NCBI GenBank assembly: GCA_963724065.1
Contig: CAVRTB010000005.1
Span: forward strand, 62,001-126,000
Direction of reading: 5' to 3'
Source of the DNA: DASRIA01 sp963724065
GTDB taxonomy: Bacteria; Actinomycetota; Thermoleophilia; Solirubrobacterales; JBBDJG01
Length of the DNA: 64,000 nt
Shown: one piece after another, positions 41,173-49,042 of the stretch
Numbering within the stretch: the stretch's first letter is position 1
How the letters are laid out: each line of letters starts with the position of its first letter
Position numbers and translations under genes: made by a program
Notes under the pieces: generated by a model
Databases searched by the model: none
What the model was told of the DNA's origin: nothing
What the model saw: the letters and a program-made list of their open reading frames with translations, nothing else

Positions 41173-42066
41173 ATGGATCCGCTCCTGATCCCGTTCGGGT
41201 TCGGCGTTGGCTTCCTCGTCGGGATGACCGGCATGGGCGGGGGATCGCTCATGACGCCGCTCCTGATCCTCGTGTTCGGCACGGCCCCGGTGACCGCGGT
41301 GGGCTCGGACATCACTTACGCCGCGGTCACCAAGAGCGTCGGCGGATGGCGCCACCTGCGCCTCAAAACGGTGAACCTCGGGCTTTCGTTCTGGCTCGCG
41401 GTCGGCAGCGTGCCCGCGGCGATCGCGGGGGTCTGGGTGATCGAGTGGCTTCACGACCGCTACGGGGACGAGCTGGACGACATCGTCCTCACGATGCTCG
41501 CGGTCGCGCTGGTCGTGGTCGGGGTGATCGTGCTCGGGCGCGCGCTGTTCGCGGTCGCCGCCCACGCCCGTGAGCGAGAGAGCTTCGCCCTCACGCGAGG
41601 TCACAAGGTGGCCGCGGTCGCGATCGGCGCCTCGACCGGCTTCGTGATCGGGCTCACCTCGGCCGGGTCGGGGACCCTGATCGCCGTGTTCCTGATCGCG
41701 TATTACCGGTTGGTGCCACGTCAGGTCGTGGGCACGGACGTCTTCCACGCGGCTGTCCTGCTGACCGCGGCCTCGGTCGCCCACATCGCCGCCGGCAACG
41801 TCGACTTCGAGCTGGTGGGCGCGATCCTGATCGGGTCGATCCCGGGGGTCTGGCTCGGCAGCCATTTGATCGTGAGGCTCCCGAGCGGGTTGCTGCGGAC
41901 GGCACTCGGTGTGGTGATGATCGCCGCGTCCCTCGCCCTCTTCGAGAAGGCCGGGATCGACGTGCCGCTCGCCGCGATGCTCGGTCTCCCCGCCGCTTTC
42001 ATCGCCGGGCTGGTCGTACGAGCGCTCGCACGGCGGGCCCGCGCGGTGCGCCCCGCAGCGCCATGA
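41173..42066 (+). CDS. TauE/SafE-family (sulfite/sulfonate/sulfate) permease
   Basis: The 297-residue protein has about eight hydrophobic helices in two related halves, each beginning with a glycine-rich helix: GFGVGFLVGMTGMGGGSLMT at 9-28 and GASTGFVIGLTSAGSGTLIA near 155-174. This duplicated G-x-G motif is the signature of the TauE/SafE family, which moves sulfur oxyanions and organosulfonates. With cysH and sat directly upstream, sulfate uptake or sulfite export is the most likely role. GGGAGAG precedes the ATG. Confidence 0.9.
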   Translation: MDPLLIPFGFGVGFLVGMTGMGGGSLMTPLLILVFGTAPVTAVGSDITYAAVTKSVGGWRHLRLKTVNLGLSFWLAVGSVPAAIAGVWVIEWLHDRYGDELDDIVLTMLAVALVVVGVIVLGRALFAVAAHARERESFALTRGHKVAAVAIGASTGFVIGLTSAGSGTLIAVFLIAYYRLVPRQVVGTDVFHAAVLLTAASVAHIAAGNVDFELVGAILIGSIPGVWLGSHLIVRLPSGLLRTALGVVMIAASLALFEKAGIDVPLAAMLGLPAAFIAGLVVRALARRARAVRPAAP

Positions 42067-42072
42067 CCCTGA

Positions 42073-42124
42073 CGGTGTTGCTCACCGCCTGAGCACCAAC
42101 CGCGGTGTTGCTCTCGGGTGTTGC
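42073..42124. repeat. short direct repeats CGGTGTTGCTC downstream of the permease
   Basis: CGGTGTTGCTC occurs at 42073-42083 and 42103-42113, exactly 30 bp apart, and GGTGTTGC recurs at 42117-42124. The region 42067-42258 has no gene. The repeats could be protein-binding sites or chance in skewed sequence. Confidence 0.3.
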
Positions 42125-42223
42125 GCGCACGCAACCCGCCGTTGCCGGTCACGATCGCACCGGAGAAACACCGCCCGCGCACCACGGTGGCGCGGCTTTC
42201 GATCGCATAGCGAGAGGAATCCG

Positions 42224-42243
42224 CGCCACCACCGCGGGTGGCG
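42224..42243 (-). terminator. hairpin after the XRE-family gene
   Basis: CGCCACC (42224-42230) pairs with GGTGGCG (42237-42243) around a 6-nt loop, 15 bp beyond the minus-strand stop. Confidence 0.4.
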
Positions 42244-42258
42244 GCGTCGGGGGGCGCG

Positions 42259-42951
42259 TCAGCCGAGAACGTCGGCGAGGCGCTCGAGCGTCTTGGGGCT
42301 CGGGGAGTGGTCGCCGCCCTCGATGCGCGACACGACCGTGTGGCTGATGCCGGCCCGTTTCGCCAGCTCGCGTTGTGACAGCCCGAGCGCCTCACGGCGC
42401 GAGGACACGAGCTTGGCGATGCCGGGCGCCAGGTTCCCCGCGGCTGGATCGGGCGGCGTGTCCGCGCCGTTCTGAAGCGTTGCGGTGGGCGCATCGGCCG
42501 GCTCGGCCTTCGCGGAGCGCAGCTTGCCGTTCCCGCTGAGGGCCGGCTCGGGCACGGACCGGGGGCCGGGCGCGGCCTGCGCGCGCCGCAGCGAATAGTT
42601 CCCGAGCAGGGCTCGCTGGAGCACGGCGGCCGCGAGGTACGCGACGAGGCCGACGAGGCCGAGCCGCAGCAGAAGGGTCCCGCTCTTGCCGAGGAGGCGC
42701 TCCGCGAACGACGACGCGTCCTCTGTCGTCGTGGTGGTCGTGCGGCTGACGCGCGGCCTCGACGCCTGCGACTTGCCGTCGGCGGGCTCGCGCGTGCGCA
42801 GCGTCTGCGTGGTCGTCCCGACCACGAACGGGTCGCTGCGGTAGACGTCGTCCCAATGGTCGATCGCCGGCTTGACGACGATCAGTCCACCGAACGCCAT
42901 CACGGCGATCGCAAGTGCGGCGGCGCTCCAATCGGCGATGCCTCTTCTCAT
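42259..42951 (-). CDS. membrane-tethered XRE-family transcriptional regulator
   Basis: The 230-residue protein has two membrane helices (about 10-29, AALAIAVMAFGGLIVVKPAI, and about 96-118, LLLRLGLVGLVAYLAAAVLQ). Between them lies a roughly 65-residue Thr/Arg-rich loop that should face outside. After a Pro/Ala-rich linker the C-terminus carries a Cro/CI helix-turn-helix (KLVSSRREALGLSQRELAKR, then AGISHTVVSRIEGGDHSPSP). An HTH at the C-terminus of a membrane protein is uncommon and suggests signal-controlled DNA binding at the membrane. It is divergent from the proline-rich gene at 43211 across 259 bp, and so a candidate regulator of it and the repeat protein. Confidence 0.8.
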   Translation of the reverse strand: MRRGIADWSAAALAIAVMAFGGLIVVKPAIDHWDDVYRSDPFVVGTTTQTLRTREPADGKSQASRPRVSRTTTTTTEDASSFAERLLGKSGTLLLRLGLVGLVAYLAAAVLQRALLGNYSLRRAQAAPGPRSVPEPALSGNGKLRSAKAEPADAPTATLQNGADTPPDPAAGNLAPGIAKLVSSRREALGLSQRELAKRAGISHTVVSRIEGGDHSPSPKTLERLADVLG

Positions 42952-43210
42952 CGCGACGAACGATTCCAGGGAAAACGCAAAGTCGGAAGCGAATCGCGCA
43001 CCCCTGCACGGCCGATTGCGCGTGCAAGTCGAGTTGCAGTTCCGACGTGTTGGTTGCGCTTCGCGGAAAGACGCGGATAGCTTCCGGATCAGAGGGGATC
43101 TGGGTCCCTCAACACGGACGTTCCTCACCAAGGGAAATTGCACGCAGAGGTGGAGGTCCTCACGTGTCGACTTCGTTTCATGGCCCAGGCCCCGTAGCGC
43201 CCCCCGGAGC
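42952..43210. promoter_or_regulatory. 259-bp divergent intergenic region
   Basis: This lies between the XRE regulator and the proline-rich protein and contains no supportable gene. It is relatively A-rich near 42965-42985 and must hold both promoters. No dyad longer than 6 bp stood out by eye. Confidence 0.3.
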
Positions 43211-44047
43211 ATGTCCGCTCCCTTGAACTTGATTCGCGCGTTGTTCGTAGCGGCCGTCTGCGCGGCGATGCTCACGACGTGCGCAACCGCTGCGTTCGCG
43301 CAGGACGCGAGCGCGCCGCCCGTGACCGATCCGCCGGCGCAGACTCCGCCGGTCGAGCAGGTCGCGCCGGAGCCGCCCCCGCTCCCGGAGCCTCCGGCGC
43401 CCGAGCCGATCCCGGTGCCCGACCCGGAGCCGCCGCCGCCCGCCCCGGTCGACCCGCCGCCCGACGCGGTCATCAACCCGCCGGCGGCGGCCGATCATCA
43501 GCAGGCCGCGAGCAGCACGACGCAACGGGTCGACGCGCCACGTGACAGCGCCCCGCCCGCTCCGCAGACCCCCGCGCAGAGCGCCGTCCTGGGCGGCCAG
43601 TTCGCGCCGCCGGCGCAGTTGCCGGCCGCAGGCACCGGCGAGGACTGGGCATGGACCGATCAGGGCGACGCGTTCATCATCGGGACCGGCGGCTCGAGCG
43701 ACAGCGGCGGACGGGACGCGCTCGCAAGCTTCACCGCGATCGGCTCGATCGCGACGGCGGTGGCGCGGATGCCCGCGCTCGGCTCGCGCGAGCGCGCCGC
43801 GCGTGACGCTGCCAAGGCGTACGCGGACGGCTCCGCGCGCATGGTGTCGGACGCCGGCAACAGCGGCCTGTTCGCCGGCCTGTTCGGTGGCAACTCCGGC
43901 GGTGGTGCCGCGGTGCTCACGCTGACGGTGCTCGGCATCCTCGCGGTGTTCCGCCTGGTGCCTCCCGACTGGAACAGAGCTTTTCGCACATCGGCGGCAA
44001 CGTGGAGGCCGTCGGCATACGCACCTCCGATCGAGCGCCCCGGCTAG
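43211..44047 (+). CDS. proline-rich membrane-anchored extracellular protein
   Basis: The 278-residue protein has a Sec signal peptide (IRALFVAAVCAAMLTTCATA, cleaved near AFA-QD). Residues about 35-95 are a rigid Pro-rich region with EPPPLPEPPAPEPIPVPDPE. Residues about 130-230 are Ala/Ser/Gly-rich and may fold (DWAWTDQGDAFIIGTGGSSD). One C-terminal membrane helix (AAVLTLTVLGILAVFRLVPP) precedes a basic tail, so it may span the cell wall. No family was recognised. It lies 74 bp upstream of the repeat protein, same strand, and may be its anchor or assembly partner. CCGGAGC precedes the ATG. Confidence 0.68.
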   Translation: MSAPLNLIRALFVAAVCAAMLTTCATAAFAQDASAPPVTDPPAQTPPVEQVAPEPPPLPEPPAPEPIPVPDPEPPPPAPVDPPPDAVINPPAAADHQQAASSTTQRVDAPRDSAPPAPQTPAQSAVLGGQFAPPAQLPAAGTGEDWAWTDQGDAFIIGTGGSSDSGGRDALASFTAIGSIATAVARMPALGSRERAARDAAKAYADGSARMVSDAGNSGLFAGLFGGNSGGGAAVLTLTVLGILAVFRLVPPDWNRAFRTSAATWRPSAYAPPIERPG

Positions 44048-44121
44048 CCGCTCCGGCTGGCAAAGAGGGCCACGCCGGGGGTCTTTGGCCCGGCGATCAA
44101 ATCGAATCAGGAGGAATCACC

Positions 44122-46248
44122 GTGAGAAGCAAGTTGGCTCTCGCCGTGAGCATCCTCGCGCTGACCATCGGTGGCGCCCCGGCCGTTTCATTCGGCCAGG
44201 ACGCGGGCGCCGGGGACGACGTCACACAGACGCAGTCCGGCACCGACACCAACAGCACCAGTCAGAGCGCGACGGACACGGCGACCACAACGCAGGACAA
44301 CACCGCAGGAGCCGAAGGCTCGGGCTCGGGCGACCGCTCGAACAACGGAGAGACCGAGCAGGGCAACGAGGCCGACACCTCTGCCGAGGGCGAGAACGAG
44401 AACGCCACCGAGCAGGGCAACGAGCAGGAGCAGGCCGCTGGTAGCGGCGACACCGAGGGCGCAGGCTCCGGGGACGTCGTCGACCAGTCGCAGTCAGGCG
44501 ACAACAGCAACGGCACCAGCCAGTCCTCCACGGGAACGGCGACCACGACGCAGAGCAACGACAACTCGGGCACCGGCTCCTCCGAGGGCGGCGACCGCTC
44601 CAACAACGGAGACGCGGAGCAGTCCAACGAGGCCGAGACCGAGGCATCTGCCGAGAACGGCAACGAGACCGAGCAGGGCAACGACCAGTCCCAGTCCGCG
44701 GGAAGCGGCGAGACGGACGGTGCCGGCGCCGGGGACGACGTGTCCCAGACGCAGTCGGGCAGCAACAGCAACGGCACCAGCCAGTCCTCCACGGGAACGG
44801 CGACCACGACGCAGGACAACTCGAACGGTGGAGGCTCGGGCAGCTCCGGTGACCGCTCGGACAACGGCGACGTGGAGCAGGGCAACGAGGCCGACACCTC
44901 GGCTGACGCCGAGAACGGCAACGAGACCGAGCAGTCGAACGAGCAGGAGCAGTCCGCCGGCGGTGGCGACACCGAGGGCGCGGGCGCGGGCGACGACGTC
45001 ACCCAGACCCAGTCCGGCTCGAACTCGAACGGCACGAGCCAGTCGGCGACGGGCACCGGCACCACGACGCAGTCGAACACGAACGGCGGCGAGGGCTCCG
45101 GCTCCTCGGGCGACCGCTCGAGCAACGGCGACGTGGAGCAGGGCAACGAGGCCGACACCGAGGCCTCCGCCGAGAACGGCAACGAGACCGAGCAGTCGAA
45201 CGAGCAGGAGCAGTCCGCCGGCGGTGGCGACACCGAGGGCGCGGGCGCGGGCGACGACGTCACCCAGACCCAGGACGGCTCGAACTCGAACGAGACCAGC
45301 CAGTCGGCCACCGGCACGGCCGACACGACGCAGTCGAACTCGAACGGCGGCCAGGGCTCCGGCTCATCGGGCGACCGCTCGAACAACGGCGACGTCGAGC
45401 AGGGCAACGAGGCCGACACCTCGGCCTCCGCCGAGAACGAGAACGAGACCGAGCAGGGCAACGAGCAGTCCCAGTCGGCCGGCGGTGGCGACACCGAGGG
45501 CGCGGGTGCGGGCGACGTCGTTGACCAGACGCAGTCCGGCTCGAACTCGAACGGCACGAGCCAGTCGGCGACCGGCACGGCCACGACGACGCAGTCGAAC
45601 GACTACGTCCCGAGTGGCACGACCATCGACTGCGAGCGTTGCTTCAACGGCGACGTGGAGCAGGGCAACGAGGCCGACACCTCGGCTGACGCCGAGAACG
45701 GCAACGAGACCGAGCAGGGCAACGAGCAGTCCCAGTCCGCCGGTGGCGACACCGAGGGCGAGGGATCGGGCGACGACGTCACCCAGACGCAGTCGGGCTC
45801 GAACTCGAACAACACCGACCAGAGCGCGACGTCCACGGCCACCACGACGCAGAGCAACAGCTACGTCGGACCGGGCGTCACGATCATCTGCCGCCGGTGC
45901 TTCAACGGCGACGTCAGCCAGAGCAACACGGCGTCGACGAGCGCGAAGTCCAGCAACAAGAACAAGACCGAGCAGTCGAACGACCAGGACCAGGCTGCCG
46001 GCCAGCACGAGGAAGAGGCAGCAGAAGAGGGCAACGGCACCCACACGCCGCCCGCCCCGGTCGTGACCACGATCGTGGTCACGCACTACGTGACCTCGGC
46101 GGCGCCTGCCGCGAAGTCCACGGCCACCAAGGCGAAGAGCAAGAAGTGCAAGTGCGCCAAGGCCAAGAAGAGCAAGAAGAGCAAGAAGGCCAAGAAGCAG
46201 GCCGGCAAGGTCAAGGGCCAGGTCAAGTGCGTGAAGAGGTCCTGCTAA
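44122..46248 (+). CDS. secreted seven-repeat Q/N/G/T-rich protein with CxxC modules and Lys-rich tail
   Basis: The 708-residue protein starts at GTG with AGGAGG six bases upstream. It has a Sec signal peptide (LALAVSILALTIGGAPAVSF), then seven tandem units of about 86-87 residues. Each unit pairs QTQSGSNSNGTSQSATGTAT with VEQGNEADTS and ENGNETEQ stretches. The Q-x-G-x-N...Q spacing is reminiscent of curlin repeats that build functional amyloid. Units 6 and 7 replace the Gly/Ser linker with TIDCERCFNG and TIICRRCFNG, a CxxC pair each. The last 65 residues are Lys/Cys-rich (KAKSKKCKCAKAKKSKKSKK) and end in cysteine. It is probably an extracellular fibre or matrix protein, but this is inference. 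Confidence 0.8.
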   Translation: MRSKLALAVSILALTIGGAPAVSFGQDAGAGDDVTQTQSGTDTNSTSQSATDTATTTQDNTAGAEGSGSGDRSNNGETEQGNEADTSAEGENENATEQGNEQEQAAGSGDTEGAGSGDVVDQSQSGDNSNGTSQSSTGTATTTQSNDNSGTGSSEGGDRSNNGDAEQSNEAETEASAENGNETEQGNDQSQSAGSGETDGAGAGDDVSQTQSGSNSNGTSQSSTGTATTTQDNSNGGGSGSSGDRSDNGDVEQGNEADTSADAENGNETEQSNEQEQSAGGGDTEGAGAGDDVTQTQSGSNSNGTSQSATGTGTTTQSNTNGGEGSGSSGDRSSNGDVEQGNEADTEASAENGNETEQSNEQEQSAGGGDTEGAGAGDDVTQTQDGSNSNETSQSATGTADTTQSNSNGGQGSGSSGDRSNNGDVEQGNEADTSASAENENETEQGNEQSQSAGGGDTEGAGAGDVVDQTQSGSNSNGTSQSATGTATTTQSNDYVPSGTTIDCERCFNGDVEQGNEADTSADAENGNETEQGNEQSQSAGGDTEGEGSGDDVTQTQSGSNSNNTDQSATSTATTTQSNSYVGPGVTIICRRCFNGDVSQSNTASTSAKSSNKNKTEQSNDQDQAAGQHEEEAAEEGNGTHTPPAPVVTTIVVTHYVTSAAPAAKSTATKAKSKKCKCAKAKKSKKSKKAKKQAGKVKGQVKCVKRSC
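44215..46011 (+). repeat. seven tandem ~260-bp coding repeats
   Basis: Units begin at about 44215 and then every 258-261 bp, with unit 7 at 45772. The central units are nearly identical at the DNA level. For example, about 100 bp from 44911 recur unchanged 261 bp later. The first two and the last units are more diverged. This suggests recent unit duplication or homogenisation. Confidence 0.88.
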
Positions 46249-46413
46249 GGGCGCGACGCCGATGACGAGGTCGATGGAAGAAACCGAGAAGGAGTGATGT
46301 CTATCGGCTAGGGACGAGAACGCTGGGCCCAGGCAAGGGCAGGAAAGGCTCGAGCCTGGCCCGGCGACCGATCAGTGAGGCGTCTCAACCCAGAGAGCCG
46401 CCTCGAAGGCTTC

Positions 46414-46440
46414 GATGCCCGCCCCACCGGGGCGGGCATC
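46414..46440 (+). terminator. strong hairpin before the biotin carboxylase gene
   Basis: GATGCCCGCCCC (46414-46425) pairs perfectly with GGGGCGGGCATC (46429-46440) around ACC. It is probably the terminator of the repeat-protein transcript. The rest of 46249-46492 holds no gene. Confidence 0.65.
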
Positions 46441-46477
46441 GGCCTGTCGCCTCCCCGAGCGATCCGGAGGCCGCCGA

Positions 46478-46483
46478 TATAGT
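46478..46483 (+). promoter_or_regulatory. -10 element TATAGT, leaderless configuration
   Basis: TATAGT, then CCGCCGCCG, then ATG 46493. The spacer is the same as that before rplY. Confidence 0.5.
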
Positions 46484-46492
46484 CCGCCGCCG

Positions 46493-48280
46493 ATGTTCTC
46501 CAAGGTGCTCGTGGCAAACCGGGGCGAGATCGCCGTGCGCGTGATCCGCGCCCTCGACGAGATGGGCATCGCATCGGTCGCCGTCTACTCGGAGGTCGAC
46601 CGCGAGGCTCCCCACGTCCGCATGGCCGACGAGGCATTCCTGCTCGGTCCCGGCCCGGCGACCGAGAGCTACCTGAAGGTCGACAAGCTGCTCGAGGTCG
46701 CCAAGCAGGCGGGCGCAGAGGCGATCCATCCGGGCTACGGCTTCCTCGCCGAGAACGCGGCATTCGCGCACGCGTGCAAGAAGGCGAAGATCGTGTTCAT
46801 CGGCCCGCCGCCAGAGGCGATCGAGGCGATGGGCTCCAAGACGAAGGCGCGCGCGCTGATGCAGGCGGCCGGGGTGCCGATCGTGCCGGGCACCACGGAC
46901 CCGGTCGAGGGACTCGCGGACGCGAAGAAGATCGCCGCGGAGATCGGCTATCCCGTCGCGGTCAAGGCCGCCGGCGGCGGGGGCGGCAAGGGCTTCCGGG
47001 TCGCGATCGCCGAGGAGGAGCTCGAGGGGGCGCTCGAGGGGGCGGCCCGCGAGGGCGAGAAGTTCTTCTCCGACGCGACCGTCTACCTGGAGCGCTATCT
47101 CCCCGATCCCCGCCATGTCGAGGTGCAGGTGCTCGCCGACGGCGAGGGCAACGTGGTGCACCTGGGCGAGCGCGACTGCTCGGTCCAGCGCCGCCACCAG
47201 AAGCTGATCGAGGAGACCCCGGCCCCGGGCGTCGACGAGCAGTTCCGCGAGCGCATCGGGAAGATCGCGACCGACGCCGCCGCCGCGATCGGATATCGCT
47301 CCGCCGGCACGGTCGAGGGCCTGCTCGCGCGCGACGGCGACGGCAACCTCGAGTACTTCTTCCTCGAGATGAACACCCGCGTCCAGGTCGAGCACACCGT
47401 CACCGAGATGGCGACGGGCATCGACATCGTGCGGGAGCAGATCCGGATCGCCGCCGGGCAGGCGCTGTCCTTCGCTCAGGAGGACGTGCAGCTGCGCGGG
47501 TGCGCGATCGAGTGCCGCATCAACGCGGAGGCCGCGCACAAGAAGTTCGCGCCGGCGCCGGGGCGCATCACCACGTACCGGGAGCCCGCCGGCCCGGGCG
47601 TGCGCGTGGACTCGGGCGTCGAGCCGGGCGCGGAGATCTCACCGATGTACGACCCGATGGTCGCGAAGCTGATCGTGTGGGACGCCGACCGCGAGGCCGC
47701 GACCGCACGCATGCTGCGGGCGCTCGGCGAGTACGAGGTCGGAGGCCTGACCACGCTGATCCCGTTCCACAAGGCGCTGCTGTCCTCCGAGCAATGGCAA
47801 AACGCCGAGACCTGCCGCGACCTCATCGAGGACCCGAAGTGGCTGAAGTCGCTCGCCCCCGAGGAGCCCGCTGCCGCTCCCACCGGCGCCGAGCAGGATC
47901 AGGACAAGGTCGAGCGCGACTACACCGTCGAGGTCGACAGCCGGCGCTTCAACGTCAAGGTGATCGGCCCGCCGCCGGCCGGCGGCGTGGTCCCCGCCGG
48001 GACGAACTCGGGCGGCGCGCGCCAGGCGCCGCGGCGCGATCGGGCGAGCGGGGCGTCCGCCGCCGCGGGGGGCGCGCTCGTCTCACCGCTCCAAGGCACG
48101 GTGCTGCGCGTGAACGTCAAGAAGGGCCAGGAGGTCGAGGCGGGCGCCGTCGTGTTCGTGATCGAGGCGATGAAGATGGAGAACGAGATCACCGCGACCG
48201 TCGCCGGCAAGGTCGCAGAGCTTCACGTGAAGGAAGGCGACTCGGTCGGCAGCGGCGACCCGCTGGCCGTCATTTCCTAA
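46493..48280 (+). CDS. acetyl/propionyl-CoA carboxylase alpha subunit (biotin carboxylase + BCCP)
   Basis: The 595-residue protein has a biotin carboxylase part at 1-450 with KVLVANRGEIAVRVIRALDE, the ATP-grasp loop KAAGGGGGKGFRV, catalytic EMNTRVQVEHTVTEM and RDCSVQRRHQKL. A linker of about 80 residues is Pro/Ala-rich, and the C-terminal biotinyl domain carries VIEAMKMENEI, the lysine being biotinylated. It carboxylates biotin with bicarbonate and ATP for the carboxyltransferase, presumably the one at 34119. Its stop overlaps a convergent HAD gene by 4 bp. Confidence 0.95.
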   Translation: MFSKVLVANRGEIAVRVIRALDEMGIASVAVYSEVDREAPHVRMADEAFLLGPGPATESYLKVDKLLEVAKQAGAEAIHPGYGFLAENAAFAHACKKAKIVFIGPPPEAIEAMGSKTKARALMQAAGVPIVPGTTDPVEGLADAKKIAAEIGYPVAVKAAGGGGGKGFRVAIAEEELEGALEGAAREGEKFFSDATVYLERYLPDPRHVEVQVLADGEGNVVHLGERDCSVQRRHQKLIEETPAPGVDEQFRERIGKIATDAAAAIGYRSAGTVEGLLARDGDGNLEYFFLEMNTRVQVEHTVTEMATGIDIVREQIRIAAGQALSFAQEDVQLRGCAIECRINAEAAHKKFAPAPGRITTYREPAGPGVRVDSGVEPGAEISPMYDPMVAKLIVWDADREAATARMLRALGEYEVGGLTTLIPFHKALLSSEQWQNAETCRDLIEDPKWLKSLAPEEPAAAPTGAEQDQDKVERDYTVEVDSRRFNVKVIGPPPAGGVVPAGTNSGGARQAPRRDRASGASAAAGGALVSPLQGTVLRVNVKKGQEVEAGAVVFVIEAMKMENEITATVAGKVAELHVKEGDSVGSGDPLAVIS

Positions 48281-48987
48281 GCGGCGCCGAGCAGCTTCAC
48301 GGCCGAGCGCAGGTCCTTCACGATCTCGGTCGGCTTGCCCTTCACGCCCTGCGGCCAGCCTTCCTTCTTGCGATCGATCCAGATCACGGGGACCTTCGCC
48401 TTCACGCACGGGATCACGTCGGTCTCGAGGCCCGTCGCGATGTGGACCCACTTGGTCCGGTTGCCGATGCGGCGCTTGGCCTCCTTGAAGTGGGCCGGCT
48501 CCGGCTTGTAGGAGCGCACCTGCTGGGCGGTCACGACGAGGTCGAAGTCGCTGCGCAGGTGGCGGCGGGTGGCGCCGAGCAACTTGTCGTCGATGTTCGA
48601 GACCAGGCCGATGCCGGTGACCCCCGCGGCGCTCGAGTCGTAGAACTTCTTCCGCAGGCGGTCCAGCAGGGCATTCGTGTCACGAAACGGCGCCCAAGAG
48701 GGCACGCTGTTGGGCAGGAAGCTCGAGCGCACGGGCTCCAGCTCCCATCCCAGCTCCTCCGCCACGGCGATCGCCGTGCGGCGCAGGACCTCGGCATAGA
48801 GCTCGTAGGACCCGGACATGATCTCCCGCTGCTTCTCGATGAAGAGCGGGATCAGGCGGTCCTTGTTGATCGTGAAGCCGTCCCTCTCGGCCTCCTTCTG
48901 GAAGGCGGTGTGAATCCCGTTCTCCCAGTCGATCAAGGTCCCATAGACCTCGAGGCTGATGAAGTCGACTTTCTTTGGTAGCGGCAT
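48277..48987 (-). CDS. HAD-superfamily hydrolase-like protein with Glu in place of the nucleophile Asp
   Basis: The 236-residue protein resembles type II 2-haloacid dehalogenases: a helical cap at about 20-95, LVSNIDDKLLGATRRHL (motif II Ser), the motif III lysine in RSYKPEPAHF, and HIATGLETDVIPC (motif IV acidic region). Motif I, normally F-D-x-Y-G-T with Asp as covalent nucleophile, reads FISLEVYGTLIDWE, so residue 13 is Glu. That would prevent or greatly change catalysis. It may be a binding protein or have an altered mechanism. It is divergent from sucC, with 55 bp between. Confidence 0.78.
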   Translation of the reverse strand: MPLPKKVDFISLEVYGTLIDWENGIHTAFQKEAERDGFTINKDRLIPLFIEKQREIMSGSYELYAEVLRRTAIAVAEELGWELEPVRSSFLPNSVPSWAPFRDTNALLDRLRKKFYDSSAAGVTGIGLVSNIDDKLLGATRRHLRSDFDLVVTAQQVRSYKPEPAHFKEAKRRIGNRTKWVHIATGLETDVIPCVKAKVPVIWIDRKKEGWPQGVKGKPTEIVKDLRSAVKLLGAA

Positions 48988-49042
48988 CGGCGTCCTTGTT
49001 GATAGCGTCCCGCGCCGGTCGGCAGGGCGGCCGGAACCATAT

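Noticed and set aside
44262..45584. 440-codon minus-strand Ser/Pro/Val-rich frame opposite the repeat protein
   Set aside because: It mirrors the repeats codon for codon and has no start context. The plus-strand protein has a ribosome site and signal peptide.
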